Source: Hymenobacter arizonensis
GTDB lineage: Bacteria > Bacteroidota > Bacteroidia > Cytophagales > Hymenobacteraceae
Length of the DNA: 64,000 nucleotides
NCBI RefSeq assembly: GCF_900115775.1
Contig: NZ_FOXS01000004.1
Coordinates: 310,001-374,000, forward strand
Direction: 5' to 3'
This document shows positions 17,286 through 25,702 of the stretch, piece after piece. The translations under genes were made by a program, and so were the position numbers. The notes under the pieces were generated by a model. The model was not told the origin of the DNA and did no database searches. It was given only the letters and a program-made list of their open reading frames with translations. How positions within the stretch are numbered: the stretch's first letter is position 1; every line of letters begins with the position of its first letter.

Positions 17286-17835
17286 TTACTGAAGTTGGGG
17301 CAGGGTGAGAAGTGGCAAAAGGCCAGGACTCGGCCGCGCCCACCACCTGGCTGCGGCGCTCGAGCAGCACGGTATCGCGCCAGACGCCGTGGAGCTGCCC
17401 GATGCGCTCGCGGCGGCCCACTTCGCGAAACCCGGCCCCGGCATGAATGCTGATGCTGGTGGTGTTTTCGGGAAAAATGCCGGCCTGCAAGGTCCAGATG
17501 CCGTGGGCTTCCGACTCGGTGACCAGCGCCGCTAGCAGCTGCCGGCCCACGCCGCGCCCCCGGGCGCTGCTGGCCACGTACACGCTCACCTCGGCCACAC
17601 CGCCGTACACGCAGCGGCCCGACACCGGCGACAAGGTTGCCCAGCCCAACACCTCGCCGCTGCCGCCGTACCCGGAGTCCACGGCCACCAGGCGGCTGTG
17701 GGCGAGGTGGTCGCGGTCCCAGACTTCCCAGGCAGGGGCGCTGGTGGCGAAAGTGGCATTGCCCGTGGCAATGCCTTGCTCATAAATGGCCCGCACCTGA
17801 GGCCAGTGCGCAGCCGTTAGGGACTGGAAGGTCAT
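17272..17835 (-). CDS. GNAT acetyltransferase, ArsN1/phosphinothricin acetyltransferase-like
   Basis: 187 residues. Features of the PAT-like GNAT group: AIYEQGIATGNATFAT near residues 17-32, EVSVYVASSARGRGVGRQLL (acetyl-CoA-binding RGRGVG) near 84-103, and GFREVGRRERIGQLHGVWRDTVLLER near the C-terminus. Related enzymes in ars operons (ArsN1) acetylate organoarsenicals or phosphinothricin-like compounds. The 14-bp overlap with acr3 supports a role in arsenic resistance. Substrate is inferred from family and context. An extended Ala/Pro-rich tail of about 25 residues is unusual. Confidence 0.88.
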   Translation of the reverse strand: MTFQSLTAAHWPQVRAIYEQGIATGNATFATSAPAWEVWDRDHLAHSRLVAVDSGYGGSGEVLGWATLSPVSGRCVYGGVAEVSVYVASSARGRGVGRQLLAALVTESEAHGIWTLQAGIFPENTTSISIHAGAGFREVGRRERIGQLHGVWRDTVLLERRSQVVGAAESWPFATSHPAPTSVNDNA

Positions 17836-17892
17836 GGGAAGAGCGTGAGAATTGTGTTAGAATCTGTCCGAATAAGTTGTTCGACAATCAGT

Positions 17893-17989
17893 TGTCATGC
17901 AGAGTGCAGCCGAGGTATCTCGCGTGCGGCAGTACTCAATGCCGTCGCTACGAAGCGGGCGAGACGCCTCGGCTGCGCTTGGCCTGACG
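17893..17989. repeat. Family D palindrome, copy 2 (cgaggcatctcgc subtype)
   Basis: tgtcatgcagagtgcagccgag pairs imperfectly with ctcggctgcgcttggcctgac; inner tatctcgc pairs with gcgagacg. It lies in the 200-bp gap between the DUF6428 gene and the acetyltransferase gene. Its core matches copy 3 at 30883-30981. Confidence 0.85.
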
Positions 17990-18035
17990 GTTTGATGACT
18001 CTTCGACCAGGTTCAATTACTTCGAAGAGCAATGG

Positions 18036-18494
18036 TTAGCAGCACCCGCCGCCCGGGGTGCAGCTAGCCACCTGCAGCTGAGGCAGCGAGAAGGCGGCGT
18101 CGGAAATGCCGCACGCGTCCTGCGCCAGACAGGCTGTCTGTTTCGGGGTCAGCTGGAAATCCTTGCCGTCGAACGTGAGGCCGAACTTGCCAATGGTGTC
18201 CTGCTGGTACTCCACTTCAATGTCCAGGTCGTCGCTGCCCAGGATTTTTTCCGAAAGGTTGAGGATGCTGAGGAATTTCTGGGGCGCCAGCCGGTGGTCG
18301 TAGTCGCCGGCCTCCCACAGCTGGAAGTTGGCAACGGTTTCGCGGCGCTCTACGCCCCCGCAATCAATGAAGTGCTTGCTCACCAGGCCTACTTCCGTCA
18401 CGTGGAAATGAGGCGGGAGGTAGGTGCCGTTCGGCAGGCGAAAGTTGATGGCGTCCAGCTCCGGCAGAAACTGCTTCATTTCAGAGATTTTCAT
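18036..18494 (-). CDS. DUF6428-like ars-operon protein with Cys-rich tail
   Basis: 152 residues. MKISEMKQFLPELDAINFRL and GTYLPPHFHVTEVGLVSKHFIDCGG resemble the DUF6428 family common in Bacteroidota ars operons. The C-terminus ends in SCTPGGGCC, and a further pair of cysteines lies in TACLAQDACG, which could bind arsenite or another soft metal. It is 33 bp downstream of arsR. Biochemical function is not established. Confidence 0.82.
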   Translation of the reverse strand: MKISEMKQFLPELDAINFRLPNGTYLPPHFHVTEVGLVSKHFIDCGGVERRETVANFQLWEAGDYDHRLAPQKFLSILNLSEKILGSDDLDIEVEYQQDTIGKFGLTFDGKDFQLTPKQTACLAQDACGISDAAFSLPQLQVASCTPGGGCC

Positions 18495-18526
18495 ACTGGT
18501 CTGTCTTTAAGAGAGTAAAATGAATG

Positions 18527-18862
18527 CTAGCAGGCGCAACCACCGACGGGCAGGGGCAGCTCGGCCAGCAGGCCCGCCATGAGTTGGCGCGCCCGGTCCC
18601 AGCTGGCCCGGTCGATGCAATAGCACACCCGAGGGCCGTCGACTTCGCCCTGCACCAGGCCCGCCGCCTTCAGCTCCTTGAGGTGCTGCGACACAGTGCT
18701 TTGCGAGATGGGCAGTTCCGTCACCAGCTCGCCGCACACGCACGACTGGCGCTGGGCCAGCAGCTGCAGAATGGCCACCCGCGCCGGGTGGCCCAGGGCT
18801 TTGGCAATGAGGGCAATCTGTTGCTCAGCAGTAGTGAACTGTTCGCGTTTATGAGCGGCCAT
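18527..18862 (-). CDS. arsR: ArsR/SmtB arsenite-responsive repressor
   Basis: About 111 residues from the ATG at 18862 (MAAHKREQFTTAEQQ); an earlier in-frame start lies inside the promoter. Winged helix with ALGHPARVAILQLLAQ, the metal-site motif SCVCGELVTELPIS near residues 42-55, and recognition helix QSTVSQHLKELKAAGLV. The CVC pair on the DNA-binding helix is the typical arsenite site, and the protein ends in GGCAC, possibly a further ligand. It heads the ars operon and probably autorepresses through the palindrome just upstream. Confidence 0.93.
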   Translation of the reverse strand: MAAHKREQFTTAEQQIALIAKALGHPARVAILQLLAQRQSCVCGELVTELPISQSTVSQHLKELKAAGLVQGEVDGPRVCYCIDRASWDRARQLMAGLLAELPLPVGGCAC

Positions 18863-18877
18863 GTAATTATTTCGTTT

Positions 18878-18893
18878 ATCGTCGATTAACGAT
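18878..18893. promoter_or_regulatory. Candidate ArsR operator
   Basis: ATCGT-N6-ACGAT inverted repeat, 16 bp before the arsR start and immediately downstream of the -7 box. The spacing of five-base arms with a six-base centre resembles known ArsR operators (ATCAA-N6-TTGAT type). Binding here would cover the transcription start. Confidence 0.65.
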
Positions 18894-18895
18894 GA

Positions 18896-18925
18896 CAAAG
18901 GTATAAGGTTGAGCAATAGGGGCAA
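18896..18925 (-). promoter_or_regulatory. arsR promoter, Bacteroidota -33/-7 type
   Basis: On the minus strand, TACCTTTG (18903-18896) matches the Bacteroidota -7 consensus TAnnTTTG, and TTG (18925-18923) stands exactly 19 bp upstream as the -33 element. This is a good match to the consensus spacing and lies 34 bp before the arsR ATG. Confidence 0.75.
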
Positions 18926-19248
18926 GTTCATTCCATGACAATCTTTGATTCGTTAAATTAACTTATTGTAAATACTCTAGTACTATGCATATTTAAAGTG
19001 ACAAATTGATTTACCTTTGTGCAGAATAAAGCGTGTAAAAAAGCCAATTAAACGGCTTTAAGTGGTCGTAGCTTTATTGTCTTCATAAATAAGTTATATT
19101 ATTACTGATAAATTTATTGGCATTAAAAAATTTGTTTTCTGTAGAAAAGATAATCACATAAAATATTTTTGTATATTTATTCTGTTACTAACAAGACGCC
19201 TAACCTGCCTAACCGCTGATTGCTTCTCTCACTTTTAACCCTCGCAAC
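18926..19248. other. AT-rich divergent spacer between arsR and tonB-like gene
   Basis: About 320 bp, strongly AT-rich, without ORFs. A -7-like box TATTTTTG is at 19164-19171, 77 bp before the plus-strand gene, but no well-spaced -33 element is present. TACCTTTG occurs again at 19012-19019 on the plus strand. Either could drive the downstream gene. Confidence 0.4.
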
Positions 19249-19710
19249 GTGGCCCACTCTCTACCCCTGTTCTCCTTCGTAAGCCTGTTGGGCCTGCTGG
19301 CCACCGGCCAATGCGTTGCTCAATCTGGCCCTTACGCCTCAACGCAGAGCACCCCCGTGGCGAATGTTGAGCCCGCTGCGGTGTACCCCGACTCGGTGTA
19401 CGTCAACCCGGAAGTGCGCCCGCAGTTTGCTGGCGGCGATAAGGCCTTCTCGGCGTATCTGAGCAAGTCTTTGCGCTACCCCCCGCAGGCGCTGCAGCGT
19501 CGCATCTCGGGCCGGGTAATGGTCAACTTCGTGCTCAACGCCGAAGGCAAAGTGCAGGACGCCCACGTTATCAGCGGGCCCGGCAACGGCCTCAACGACG
19601 AAGCCCTGCGCCTGGTGTGGCTGATGCCGCCATGGGAGCCCGCCCGGGTAAATGGCCAGCCCGTGCGCGTGGCCTGCACTGTGCCCATCACGTTCAACTC
19701 TGACCGGTAA
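19249..19710 (+). CDS. Secreted TonB C-terminal-domain protein
   Basis: 153 residues with a GTG start. Signal peptide MAHSLPLFSFVSLLGLLATGQCVAQ, then a TonB C-terminal fold (about 60-150): FAGGDKAFSAYLSKSLRYPPQALQRRISGRVMVNFVL is the typical YPxxA..gi.GrV motif with NEGKV-like EGKVQDAHVISGPG. Classical TonB has an N-terminal membrane anchor and Pro-rich linker; here there is a cleavable-looking signal and no linker, so it is a periplasmic TonB-like domain rather than a full energy transducer. No ATG fits better upstream. Confidence 0.85.
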   Translation: MAHSLPLFSFVSLLGLLATGQCVAQSGPYASTQSTPVANVEPAAVYPDSVYVNPEVRPQFAGGDKAFSAYLSKSLRYPPQALQRRISGRVMVNFVLNAEGKVQDAHVISGPGNGLNDEALRLVWLMPPWEPARVNGQPVRVACTVPITFNSDR

Positions 19711-19746
19711 GCCGCTTTTAGCTGGCCAGCCACCATTGCTTAGTAT

Positions 19747-19852
19747 AACGAGCGTCCGGCCGGGCGCGGCCTTTGTTTCCTTGTGGCGCGGCTACCTACG
19801 CGGATAGCTGGGCGATGAAGAAACGGGGGCCGCGCCCGGCCGGACGCTCGTT
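19747..19852. repeat. Long inverted repeat (family G) between convergent genes
   Basis: aacgagcgtccggccgggcg at the left pairs with cgcccggccggacgctcgtt at the right, a GC-rich perfect arm extended by cggcc. It lies between the converging tonB-like and BamA-like genes and may also terminate transcription in both directions. It is the only copy in this window. Confidence 0.88.
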
Positions 19853-19890
19853 TTCGTGCCCCGGCCACATGCAGGCACGGGTGGGGTGCT

Positions 19891-21852
19891 TTACTGATAA
19901 AGCCCAGTGCCGGGCGGCCCAAGGCCAAAATCGGTGAAGGTGACCGTTTCGCGGGGCGACTCAAACATGCGCACGCCGCTGGCGTCGCTGAAGCCGCGCG
20001 GGTAGTAGCCGATGAGCACTTGAAAGGTGCGCAGGGCCGTGTACTCGTTGCGAAGACGCAAGCCCAGCCCAAACCCGCTGTAGGGCGCCCCATCGAAGGG
20101 CGAGCCGCCGCGGGGGCGGTCGGTTATCCAAACGGCGTCGGCGAAGGCAATGCCCGCAACCCGGAAGCCCAGCAGCGAGAGGGGAGTAAACAGCGTGGTT
20201 TCGTAATTCAGAGCAAAGCGGCTGGTGGCAAAAATGGGCAGGGCCGTAGAAAAGCCCCGTATCCCGCGGTCGTTGCTTATGCCCTGGAGCTGCTCACCCG
20301 GCAGGCGGTTGAAGCCCACGGCGGCCCGGCTGCTGAAGAAATGGCGGTACTGCCAGTTGCCGGTATTGTAGAGCTTCGTAAACGAAGTCAGCTGGAACGA
20401 GAGCAGGCCCTGCTGCCACCTCCGCTCCGAGGTAAGCAGCTGGAAAGTGCCAAAATCGACGCCCGCGTACAAGTACCCGCTGCGGGGGCTGTAGCCGGCA
20501 GCTGCCAGGCGCACGCCGGCGTAGCGGCGGGATATCGAGCCGTTGAGGTCGTAGCCGGCCGTCAGGCTGACCAGGGTGCCGGTGGGCACGTCTTCGGTAC
20601 GCCCAAATCCAAACAAGTACCGGTCCTTATAATAGCGCCGCACCGAATACCCCACCGTGCCGAGCAGCAGCGTGCCATCGCGGAAGTCCGGAGCTTTAAG
20701 GCCGGTGCTGGGGTCGGGCTGGGGAATAGCGTTGTAGTTGATGTTGTACAGCCGCCCCGACACGATGATGCGCCCGGGGTTTTCGTAGCCCAGGTCGTAG
20801 GAACGCAGGCGCAGGGCCCGGCCCAGCCAGGCATCCTGCACGGTGTAGCGCAGCGGGAAATAGAGGTACGGCTCGCCGGGCGGGGGCGGGGCCAGGGCGG
20901 TGGTTTGGTTGATGCTATTTATGGAGATGGCGCCGGCGTAGCGGGCACTGGGCGAGTAAAAGTCGCGCTGCACCGAGAGCCCCGTCGAGCGGAAGTTGTT
21001 CTCGTTGCGGTAGCGGGCCTGGGCGCTCACAAAGTGGCGGAACGGCGCCGTGTAGCTGCCCTCGTACGACCACTGCTGGGGATTTTCGTTGTTGTCGGTG
21101 CTCAGGCCCAGGCCATAGCGGTAGGAATTATCCAGCTGATGGCCTTGCCCCAGAAAATTATCATCGCCGAACGAAACACGGCCTGAGGTGGGCGAACGCA
21201 AATCGAGGCCCCCGGTGATGCTGAACACATCGGTGGTGAAAATTTGAATGTCGACGCTGTCGCTGGTGGTGGTCAGCTCATTCACCAGCACGCGAGCGTC
21301 CAGAATTTCAGGTGTTTGGCGCAGTAGTCGCTCCGATTCCGACAGCGCCTGGGGCTCCAGGGGGCGGCCGGGCCTGAACAGCAGCACCTGCCGAATGCGG
21401 GACCGGACCGTTTTGATATGCAGCGCGTTGCCCGACTTCTCCACGATGCTGCGCGGCCGTTTGGTAGAGTCGGTGAGGCTATAGCCGAAGGCGTCGAAGG
21501 TCTTGATTTCGACGCGGCGCACAATCTTGAAGTTGTGGCTGTCGAACTGCCGGTCCAGTAGCACGGCATCGAGGCCGGCCTTCTCCTCCTCGCGCTTGGT
21601 AAAGTTCAGCAAGCCCGATACGGCCCGGCCGGCAATGGTTTTGCGGCGCGAATAGGCTTTGAGGCGATTGAGCACCCGTTGTTCGTCGAAGCGCTGGCGC
21701 AGCGAATCGGTGCGGTGGGGCAAAATGTCTTCGCTGGCCTTCAGCGAGTCGGGTGGCACGGCCGAGCGCGGGTCAAATGCCTGCCCCTGGGCTGGCCGGA
21801 CCAGCGGGCCAAGCAGCACAAACAGCAGCAGGAAGAAACCACGAAAGCTCAT
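19891..21852 (-). CDS. BamA/TamA-type outer-membrane barrel protein
   Basis: About 653 residues from the ATG at 21852 (MSFRGFFLLLFVLLGPLVRPAQGQ, a signal peptide); the frame extends to a TTG four codons earlier. Residues about 140-215 (SGNALHIKTVRSRIRQVLLFRPGRPLEPQALSESERLLRQTPEILDARV) look like a single POTRA domain, followed by a barrel of about 400 residues including GLGLRLRNEYTALRTFQVLIGYYPRG near the end. It is shorter than BamA, which has five POTRA domains. It probably acts in outer-membrane assembly or transport, with substrate unknown. It is monocistronic. Confidence 0.87.
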   Translation of the reverse strand: MSFRGFFLLLFVLLGPLVRPAQGQAFDPRSAVPPDSLKASEDILPHRTDSLRQRFDEQRVLNRLKAYSRRKTIAGRAVSGLLNFTKREEEKAGLDAVLLDRQFDSHNFKIVRRVEIKTFDAFGYSLTDSTKRPRSIVEKSGNALHIKTVRSRIRQVLLFRPGRPLEPQALSESERLLRQTPEILDARVLVNELTTTSDSVDIQIFTTDVFSITGGLDLRSPTSGRVSFGDDNFLGQGHQLDNSYRYGLGLSTDNNENPQQWSYEGSYTAPFRHFVSAQARYRNENNFRSTGLSVQRDFYSPSARYAGAISINSINQTTALAPPPPGEPYLYFPLRYTVQDAWLGRALRLRSYDLGYENPGRIIVSGRLYNINYNAIPQPDPSTGLKAPDFRDGTLLLGTVGYSVRRYYKDRYLFGFGRTEDVPTGTLVSLTAGYDLNGSISRRYAGVRLAAAGYSPRSGYLYAGVDFGTFQLLTSERRWQQGLLSFQLTSFTKLYNTGNWQYRHFFSSRAAVGFNRLPGEQLQGISNDRGIRGFSTALPIFATSRFALNYETTLFTPLSLLGFRVAGIAFADAVWITDRPRGGSPFDGAPYSGFGLGLRLRNEYTALRTFQVLIGYYPRGFSDASGVRMFESPRETVTFTDFGLGPPGTGLYQ

Positions 21853-22162
21853 ATTGGGGCGCAACGTTGCAAATTACGAAAAGGAGCCGGCCCTTGGTAT
21901 GCAAAGGCTGCGCCTTCTGGCCAGCGGCTACGAAAACTGGGCAGTACGCTGCCAATACACCTGCTGCTTGGTCTGCCAGTACAGGAGGCTAAGACCAGCC
22001 AACCCGCAGGCGAAGCCAGGAGCGCAGGTTTTAGTAATAGGGAGCAACAATGGCCGGTTTCTTCAGCGCAAAAAGAAACTAATACCAAAAAAATTAGCTT
22101 AATACATTGTGCCTAATCGGCCGCTGTTTACTATTTTTAAGCCCGAAAGCAAGCCCCTCTTC
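21853..22162. other. Intergenic spacer, no convincing gene
   Basis: About 310 bp between the divergent BamA-like and radical SAM genes. One short minus-strand frame (about 33 codons, GLAGLSLLYWQTKQQVYW) looks protein-like but has no start codon and is closed by a nearby stop, so it could at most be a remnant. No palindrome family was recognised. Confidence 0.5.
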
Positions 22163-23431
22163 ATGAACGAGCGCATTCAAGAGAAACTAAGCATATTAGC
22201 CGATGCCGCGAAGTACGATGCTTCGTGCAGCAGCAGCGGCGGCAAGCGCAAAAACGAGAATAAAGGCTTGGGCAATGCCGAGGGCATGGGCATTTGCCAC
22301 AGCTACACCGAAGACGGCCGCTGCGTAAGCTTGCTGAAGATATTGCTGACCAATCACTGCATTTTTGACTGCGCTTACTGTGTGTCGCGCCGCTCCAACG
22401 ACGTGAAGCGCGCCGCCTTCACCGTGGACGAAGTAGTGGACCTCACCATCAACTTCTACCGCCGCAACTACATCGAGGGGCTGTTTCTGAGCTCTGGTAT
22501 TTTCAGCAGCCCCGACTACACCATGGAGCGCTTGGTGCGCATTGTGAAAAAGCTGCGCACCGAGCACAAGTTTAACGGCTACATCCACGTCAAAACCATT
22601 CCGGGCGCCTCGGAGGAGCTGATTCAGGAAGCTGGCTTGTATGCCGACCGCCTCAGTGTGAACATTGAGCTGCCCTCAGAGCTGGCCCTGACCACGCTGG
22701 CGCCGGAGAAAAACTACGCCGAAATTTTGACCCCCATGGGCCAGATTCGCGATGGCATCATTCAGAATAAGGAAGAGAAGGCGCTGTTCAAAAAGGTGCC
22801 GGCCTTCGCCACGGCTGGGCAAAGCACGCAGCTCATTGTGGGGGCCAGCGCCGAAACGGATTTGGAAATCATCAAGCTTACCGATTCGCTCTACCAGGGC
22901 TACGGTTTGAAGCGGGTGTACTACTCGGGCTATATCCCCGTGACTGACGACGCCCGCCTGCCGCAGGTGACGCAGCCGCCCGTTATCCGGGAGCACCGGT
23001 TGTACCAGACCGACTGGCTGATGCGCTTCTACGGCTTCCAGGCCGACGAAATCCTGGACCCTGCTCACCCGCACCTCGACCTGGAGATTGACCCCAAGCT
23101 GGCCTGGGCCCTGCGCAACCGCCACGTGTTTCCGGTCGATGTGAACACGGCCGAGTACGAGATGATACTGCGCATTCCGGGCGTGGGCGCCCGCTCGGCC
23201 AAGAAAATTGTGGCCGCCCGCCGCTTCGCCAGCCTCAACATGGAAACCCTGCGCCAGCTGGGCGTGGTGCTGAAGCGCGCCAAATACTTCCTCACCTGCC
23301 AGGGCGAGCACCAGCCCATCATCGGCGAGCTCAGCGAGCAGCAGGTGCGCCGCCAGATTCTGTTCGGAGGCGCTTCGGTGCGCTCCGCCCTTGTCACCCA
23401 ACAACTAGACTTATTCGCTCAGGCTTCCTGA
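22163..23431 (+). CDS. Putative DNA modification/repair radical SAM protein
   Basis: About 422 residues from the ATG at 22163 (MNERIQEKLSILADAAKYDASC); the frame opens at a GTG 54 bp earlier. The cluster motif is NHCIFDCAYCVSRR (CX3CX2C) near residues 73-85. A helix-hairpin-helix (LRIPGVGARSAKKIVAARR) near residues 340-360 indicates DNA binding. This combination matches the radical SAM family repeatedly paired with a DUF4130 protein (the 'SAM/UDG link' family). Such pairs are predicted to modify or repair DNA, but no reaction is established. The DUF4130 partner is at 24672-25592. Confidence 0.92.
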   Translation: MNERIQEKLSILADAAKYDASCSSSGGKRKNENKGLGNAEGMGICHSYTEDGRCVSLLKILLTNHCIFDCAYCVSRRSNDVKRAAFTVDEVVDLTINFYRRNYIEGLFLSSGIFSSPDYTMERLVRIVKKLRTEHKFNGYIHVKTIPGASEELIQEAGLYADRLSVNIELPSELALTTLAPEKNYAEILTPMGQIRDGIIQNKEEKALFKKVPAFATAGQSTQLIVGASAETDLEIIKLTDSLYQGYGLKRVYYSGYIPVTDDARLPQVTQPPVIREHRLYQTDWLMRFYGFQADEILDPAHPHLDLEIDPKLAWALRNRHVFPVDVNTAEYEMILRIPGVGARSAKKIVAARRFASLNMETLRQLGVVLKRAKYFLTCQGEHQPIIGELSEQQVRRQILFGGASVRSALVTQQLDLFAQAS

Positions 23432-23436
23432 TAGCT

Positions 23437-23709
23437 ATGAACTACGACGCTCTTTTTTCGAACGGCCAATCTCCGCTGCAGAAAAGCAGCCTGGGCGGCG
23501 TGCAAAACGACATTTTCTTCTCCGTCATGAAAGTTATTCACCGCCAGAACGTGCCCTTTCGCACTCCTGCTTCTTCCGATAAAGTAGCCCGGCTTTCGTG
23601 CTGCTGCCGTATAAGCGAGCTCATGCCGCTGGTGCGCCAGGCGCACGACGAAGCGCGCGCCCGCGCCATGGCCCGCATGGCTGACAACGACGCCCAGCAG
23701 GCCGCCTAA
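23437..23709 (+). CDS. Small hypothetical protein downstream of radical SAM gene
   Basis: 90 residues (MNYDALFSNGQSPLQKSSLG), starting 5 bp after the radical SAM stop, so it is probably translationally coupled if real. It has three adjacent cysteines (SCCCR) and an Ala/Arg-rich C-terminal helix. No family recognised. Codon pattern is compatible with coding DNA, but length and lack of similarity keep it tentative. Confidence 0.45.
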   Translation: MNYDALFSNGQSPLQKSSLGGVQNDIFFSVMKVIHRQNVPFRTPASSDKVARLSCCCRISELMPLVRQAHDEARARAMARMADNDAQQAA

Positions 23710-23745
23710 CGCAACCTCTGGTGCGCGGCGGCGGTACAGCCTTGC

Positions 23746-24621
23746 ATGGCCTATCCCCTCGAACACCATGAGGTAACTACCAACGGCATCCGGCTGCACG
23801 TGGTGCAGTGCGGGCCTGCCCGCGGGCCGCTGGTGCTGCTGCTGCACGGCTTTCCGGAGTTTTGGTACGCGTGGCGCCACCAAATTCCGGCTTTGGCCGA
23901 CGCTGGCTTTCGGGTATGGGCGCCCGACCAGCGCGGCTACAACCTCAGCGACAAGCCCCGCCGCGTGCGGGACTACGCCATCGACCAACTGGCCGCCGAC
24001 ATTATTGGCCTCATTAACGCGGCTGGCGAGCAAACCGCCGCCGTGGTAGGCCACGACTGGGGCGCCGCGGTGGCCTGGCACTTGGCCGCGCACCACCCCG
24101 ACCGTATCAGCCGGGCGGCTATTTTGAACGTGCCGCACCCGCAGGTATTGAGCCGGGCGCTGCGCCGCAAGCCCGGCCAGCTGCTTAAGAGCTGGTACGT
24201 CTTTTTCTTCCAGCTGCCGTGGGTGCCCGAGGCGCTGGTGCGCCTGCGCGGGTGGTGGCTGGGCCGGAAGACGCTACGCGGCACCAGTCGCCGGGGCACG
24301 TTCACCGACGAGGATTTGGCCTTGTACCGGGCAGCCTGGGCCCAGCCCCGGGCCATGCGCAGCATGATAAACTGGTACCGCGCCGCGGGCCGGTATGCGC
24401 GTTGGCTTAGCCAAGCCGGGCGTGTTAGGGTGCCGGTTCGCATTATTTGGGGTGAAAAAGACGCTTTTCTGAAGCCTGAGCTAGCCCACGAAAGCCTGGC
24501 TTTCTGCGACGATGGGCACCTGACTTATTTGCGGGCAACCCACTGGGTGCAGCACGAAAGAGCTGAAGAAGTGAATGAGATTCTACTTGACTTTCTGACT
24601 TCGGACAACAACACCAACTGA
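23746..24621 (+). CDS. Alpha/beta hydrolase, epoxide hydrolase-like
   Basis: 291 residues. HGFPEFWYAWRHQIPALADAGFRVWAPDQRGYNLSDKP near residues 34-72 gives the oxyanion HGxP motif typical of epoxide hydrolases. The nucleophile elbow VVGHDWGAAVAW near 102-113 has Asp as nucleophile, as in epoxide hydrolases and haloalkane dehalogenases. The catalytic His lies in THWVQHERAEEVN near the C-terminus. Its position between the radical SAM and DUF4130 genes is unusual; these are normally adjacent, so it may have been inserted. Substrate unknown. Confidence 0.9.
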   Translation: MAYPLEHHEVTTNGIRLHVVQCGPARGPLVLLLHGFPEFWYAWRHQIPALADAGFRVWAPDQRGYNLSDKPRRVRDYAIDQLAADIIGLINAAGEQTAAVVGHDWGAAVAWHLAAHHPDRISRAAILNVPHPQVLSRALRRKPGQLLKSWYVFFFQLPWVPEALVRLRGWWLGRKTLRGTSRRGTFTDEDLALYRAAWAQPRAMRSMINWYRAAGRYARWLSQAGRVRVPVRIIWGEKDAFLKPELAHESLAFCDDGHLTYLRATHWVQHERAEEVNEILLDFLTSDNNTN

Positions 24622-24671
24622 GTTGCTCACCCAGCAGCTAGCCGTCTATTGCGAATGTGTACCAATAATTC

Positions 24672-25592
24672 ATGAGTAAGCTCACGCCCATCCGCAGTTC
24701 CAGCAAGGCTGTTGCCCCCGCCGGCGCCGCCCGCCGCCCTGCGCCGGAACTCACGGCCGCGCCCCGCGACTATACCTACGATGGCACATTTGAGGGTTTG
24801 CTCACAGTGCTGTTCACCATCTACGACTGGCGGGCGGCGCCCAGCAGCATTCAGCCCGAAGCCACGGCCCAAACCGGTTTGTTTGCCCAGCCCGCGCACC
24901 GCGAAACCGACGAAACGCTAGCCGCTCGCGTTTGGGAAGGTTTGTTGAAAACCATGGACCAGGAGGCCCGCGCGCGGCTCTACCATGTTTTTTTGAGCGA
25001 AGACCCGGAGCGCGAGTTGCTCATCTTTCGCTACGTGGACCTGGCCCTGCGCACCGACCGCGACATCTCGGAGAACTACGCCAATGCCGATGTGCGCCGC
25101 ATTCAGCGCTTGGCCCAGCAAATGTTCCGCGAGAAGCACCGCATGGAGGCCTTCGTGCGCTTCGAGAAAACTACCGACGAGCTGTTCCACGCCACCATCG
25201 ACCCTGATTTTGACGTGCTGCCGCTCATTGCCGCGCATTTCACCAAACGCTACGCCGACCAACGCTGGCTGATTTATGACCGGCGCCGCCACTATGGCCT
25301 CTATTACGACCTGACGCACACCGACGTGGTGCAGTTCGAGAACAGCTCGGCGCAAACGGCCACCGGCGTTTCTGCCACCGTGCTCGACGAGCGGGAGCCG
25401 TTGTTTAAGCTGCTTTGGCAGTCATATTTCGACCATGTTAATATTCCGGAGCGCAAGAATATGAAGCTGCACCGGCGCCACATGCCGCTGCGCTACTGGA
25501 AGTACCTAAGCGAAAAGCAACCCCGCGAGATGCGATTTGAGCCCATCAAGAACAAGCGCCCGCCCCGCGACCCTAACTTGCGGCTCGAATAA
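24672..25592 (+). CDS. DUF4130-family putative DNA repair protein, partner of radical SAM
   Basis: 306 residues. An Ala/Pro-rich leader of about 30 residues precedes the domain starting YTYDGTFEGLLTVLFTIYDW, the hallmark of the TIGR03915-type family. Further conserved blocks: FEKTTDELFHATIDPDFDVLPLIAAHF and LYYDLTHTDVVQF, then the C-terminal LHRRHMPLRYWKYLSEKQPREM. In other bacteria this protein is encoded beside the radical SAM protein, and in some it is fused to a uracil-DNA glycosylase domain. No such domain is present here. The function is predicted, not shown. Confidence 0.9.
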   Translation: MSKLTPIRSSSKAVAPAGAARRPAPELTAAPRDYTYDGTFEGLLTVLFTIYDWRAAPSSIQPEATAQTGLFAQPAHRETDETLAARVWEGLLKTMDQEARARLYHVFLSEDPERELLIFRYVDLALRTDRDISENYANADVRRIQRLAQQMFREKHRMEAFVRFEKTTDELFHATIDPDFDVLPLIAAHFTKRYADQRWLIYDRRRHYGLYYDLTHTDVVQFENSSAQTATGVSATVLDEREPLFKLLWQSYFDHVNIPERKNMKLHRRHMPLRYWKYLSEKQPREMRFEPIKNKRPPRDPNLRLE

Positions 25593-25702
25593 TGGTGGTG
25601 TGCGTGTGAAAAAACGACGGGGCAGCTTAGCGAAAAGCTAGGTTCCTCGTATTTGCACCGCACAACACCGCCGCACAGCAGCATATCAAGAAGTCGACAC
25701 AC

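Noticed and set aside
20020..21186. Plus-strand open frame of 388 codons
   Set aside because: Antisense to the BamA-like gene, low-complexity, no signal or motif.
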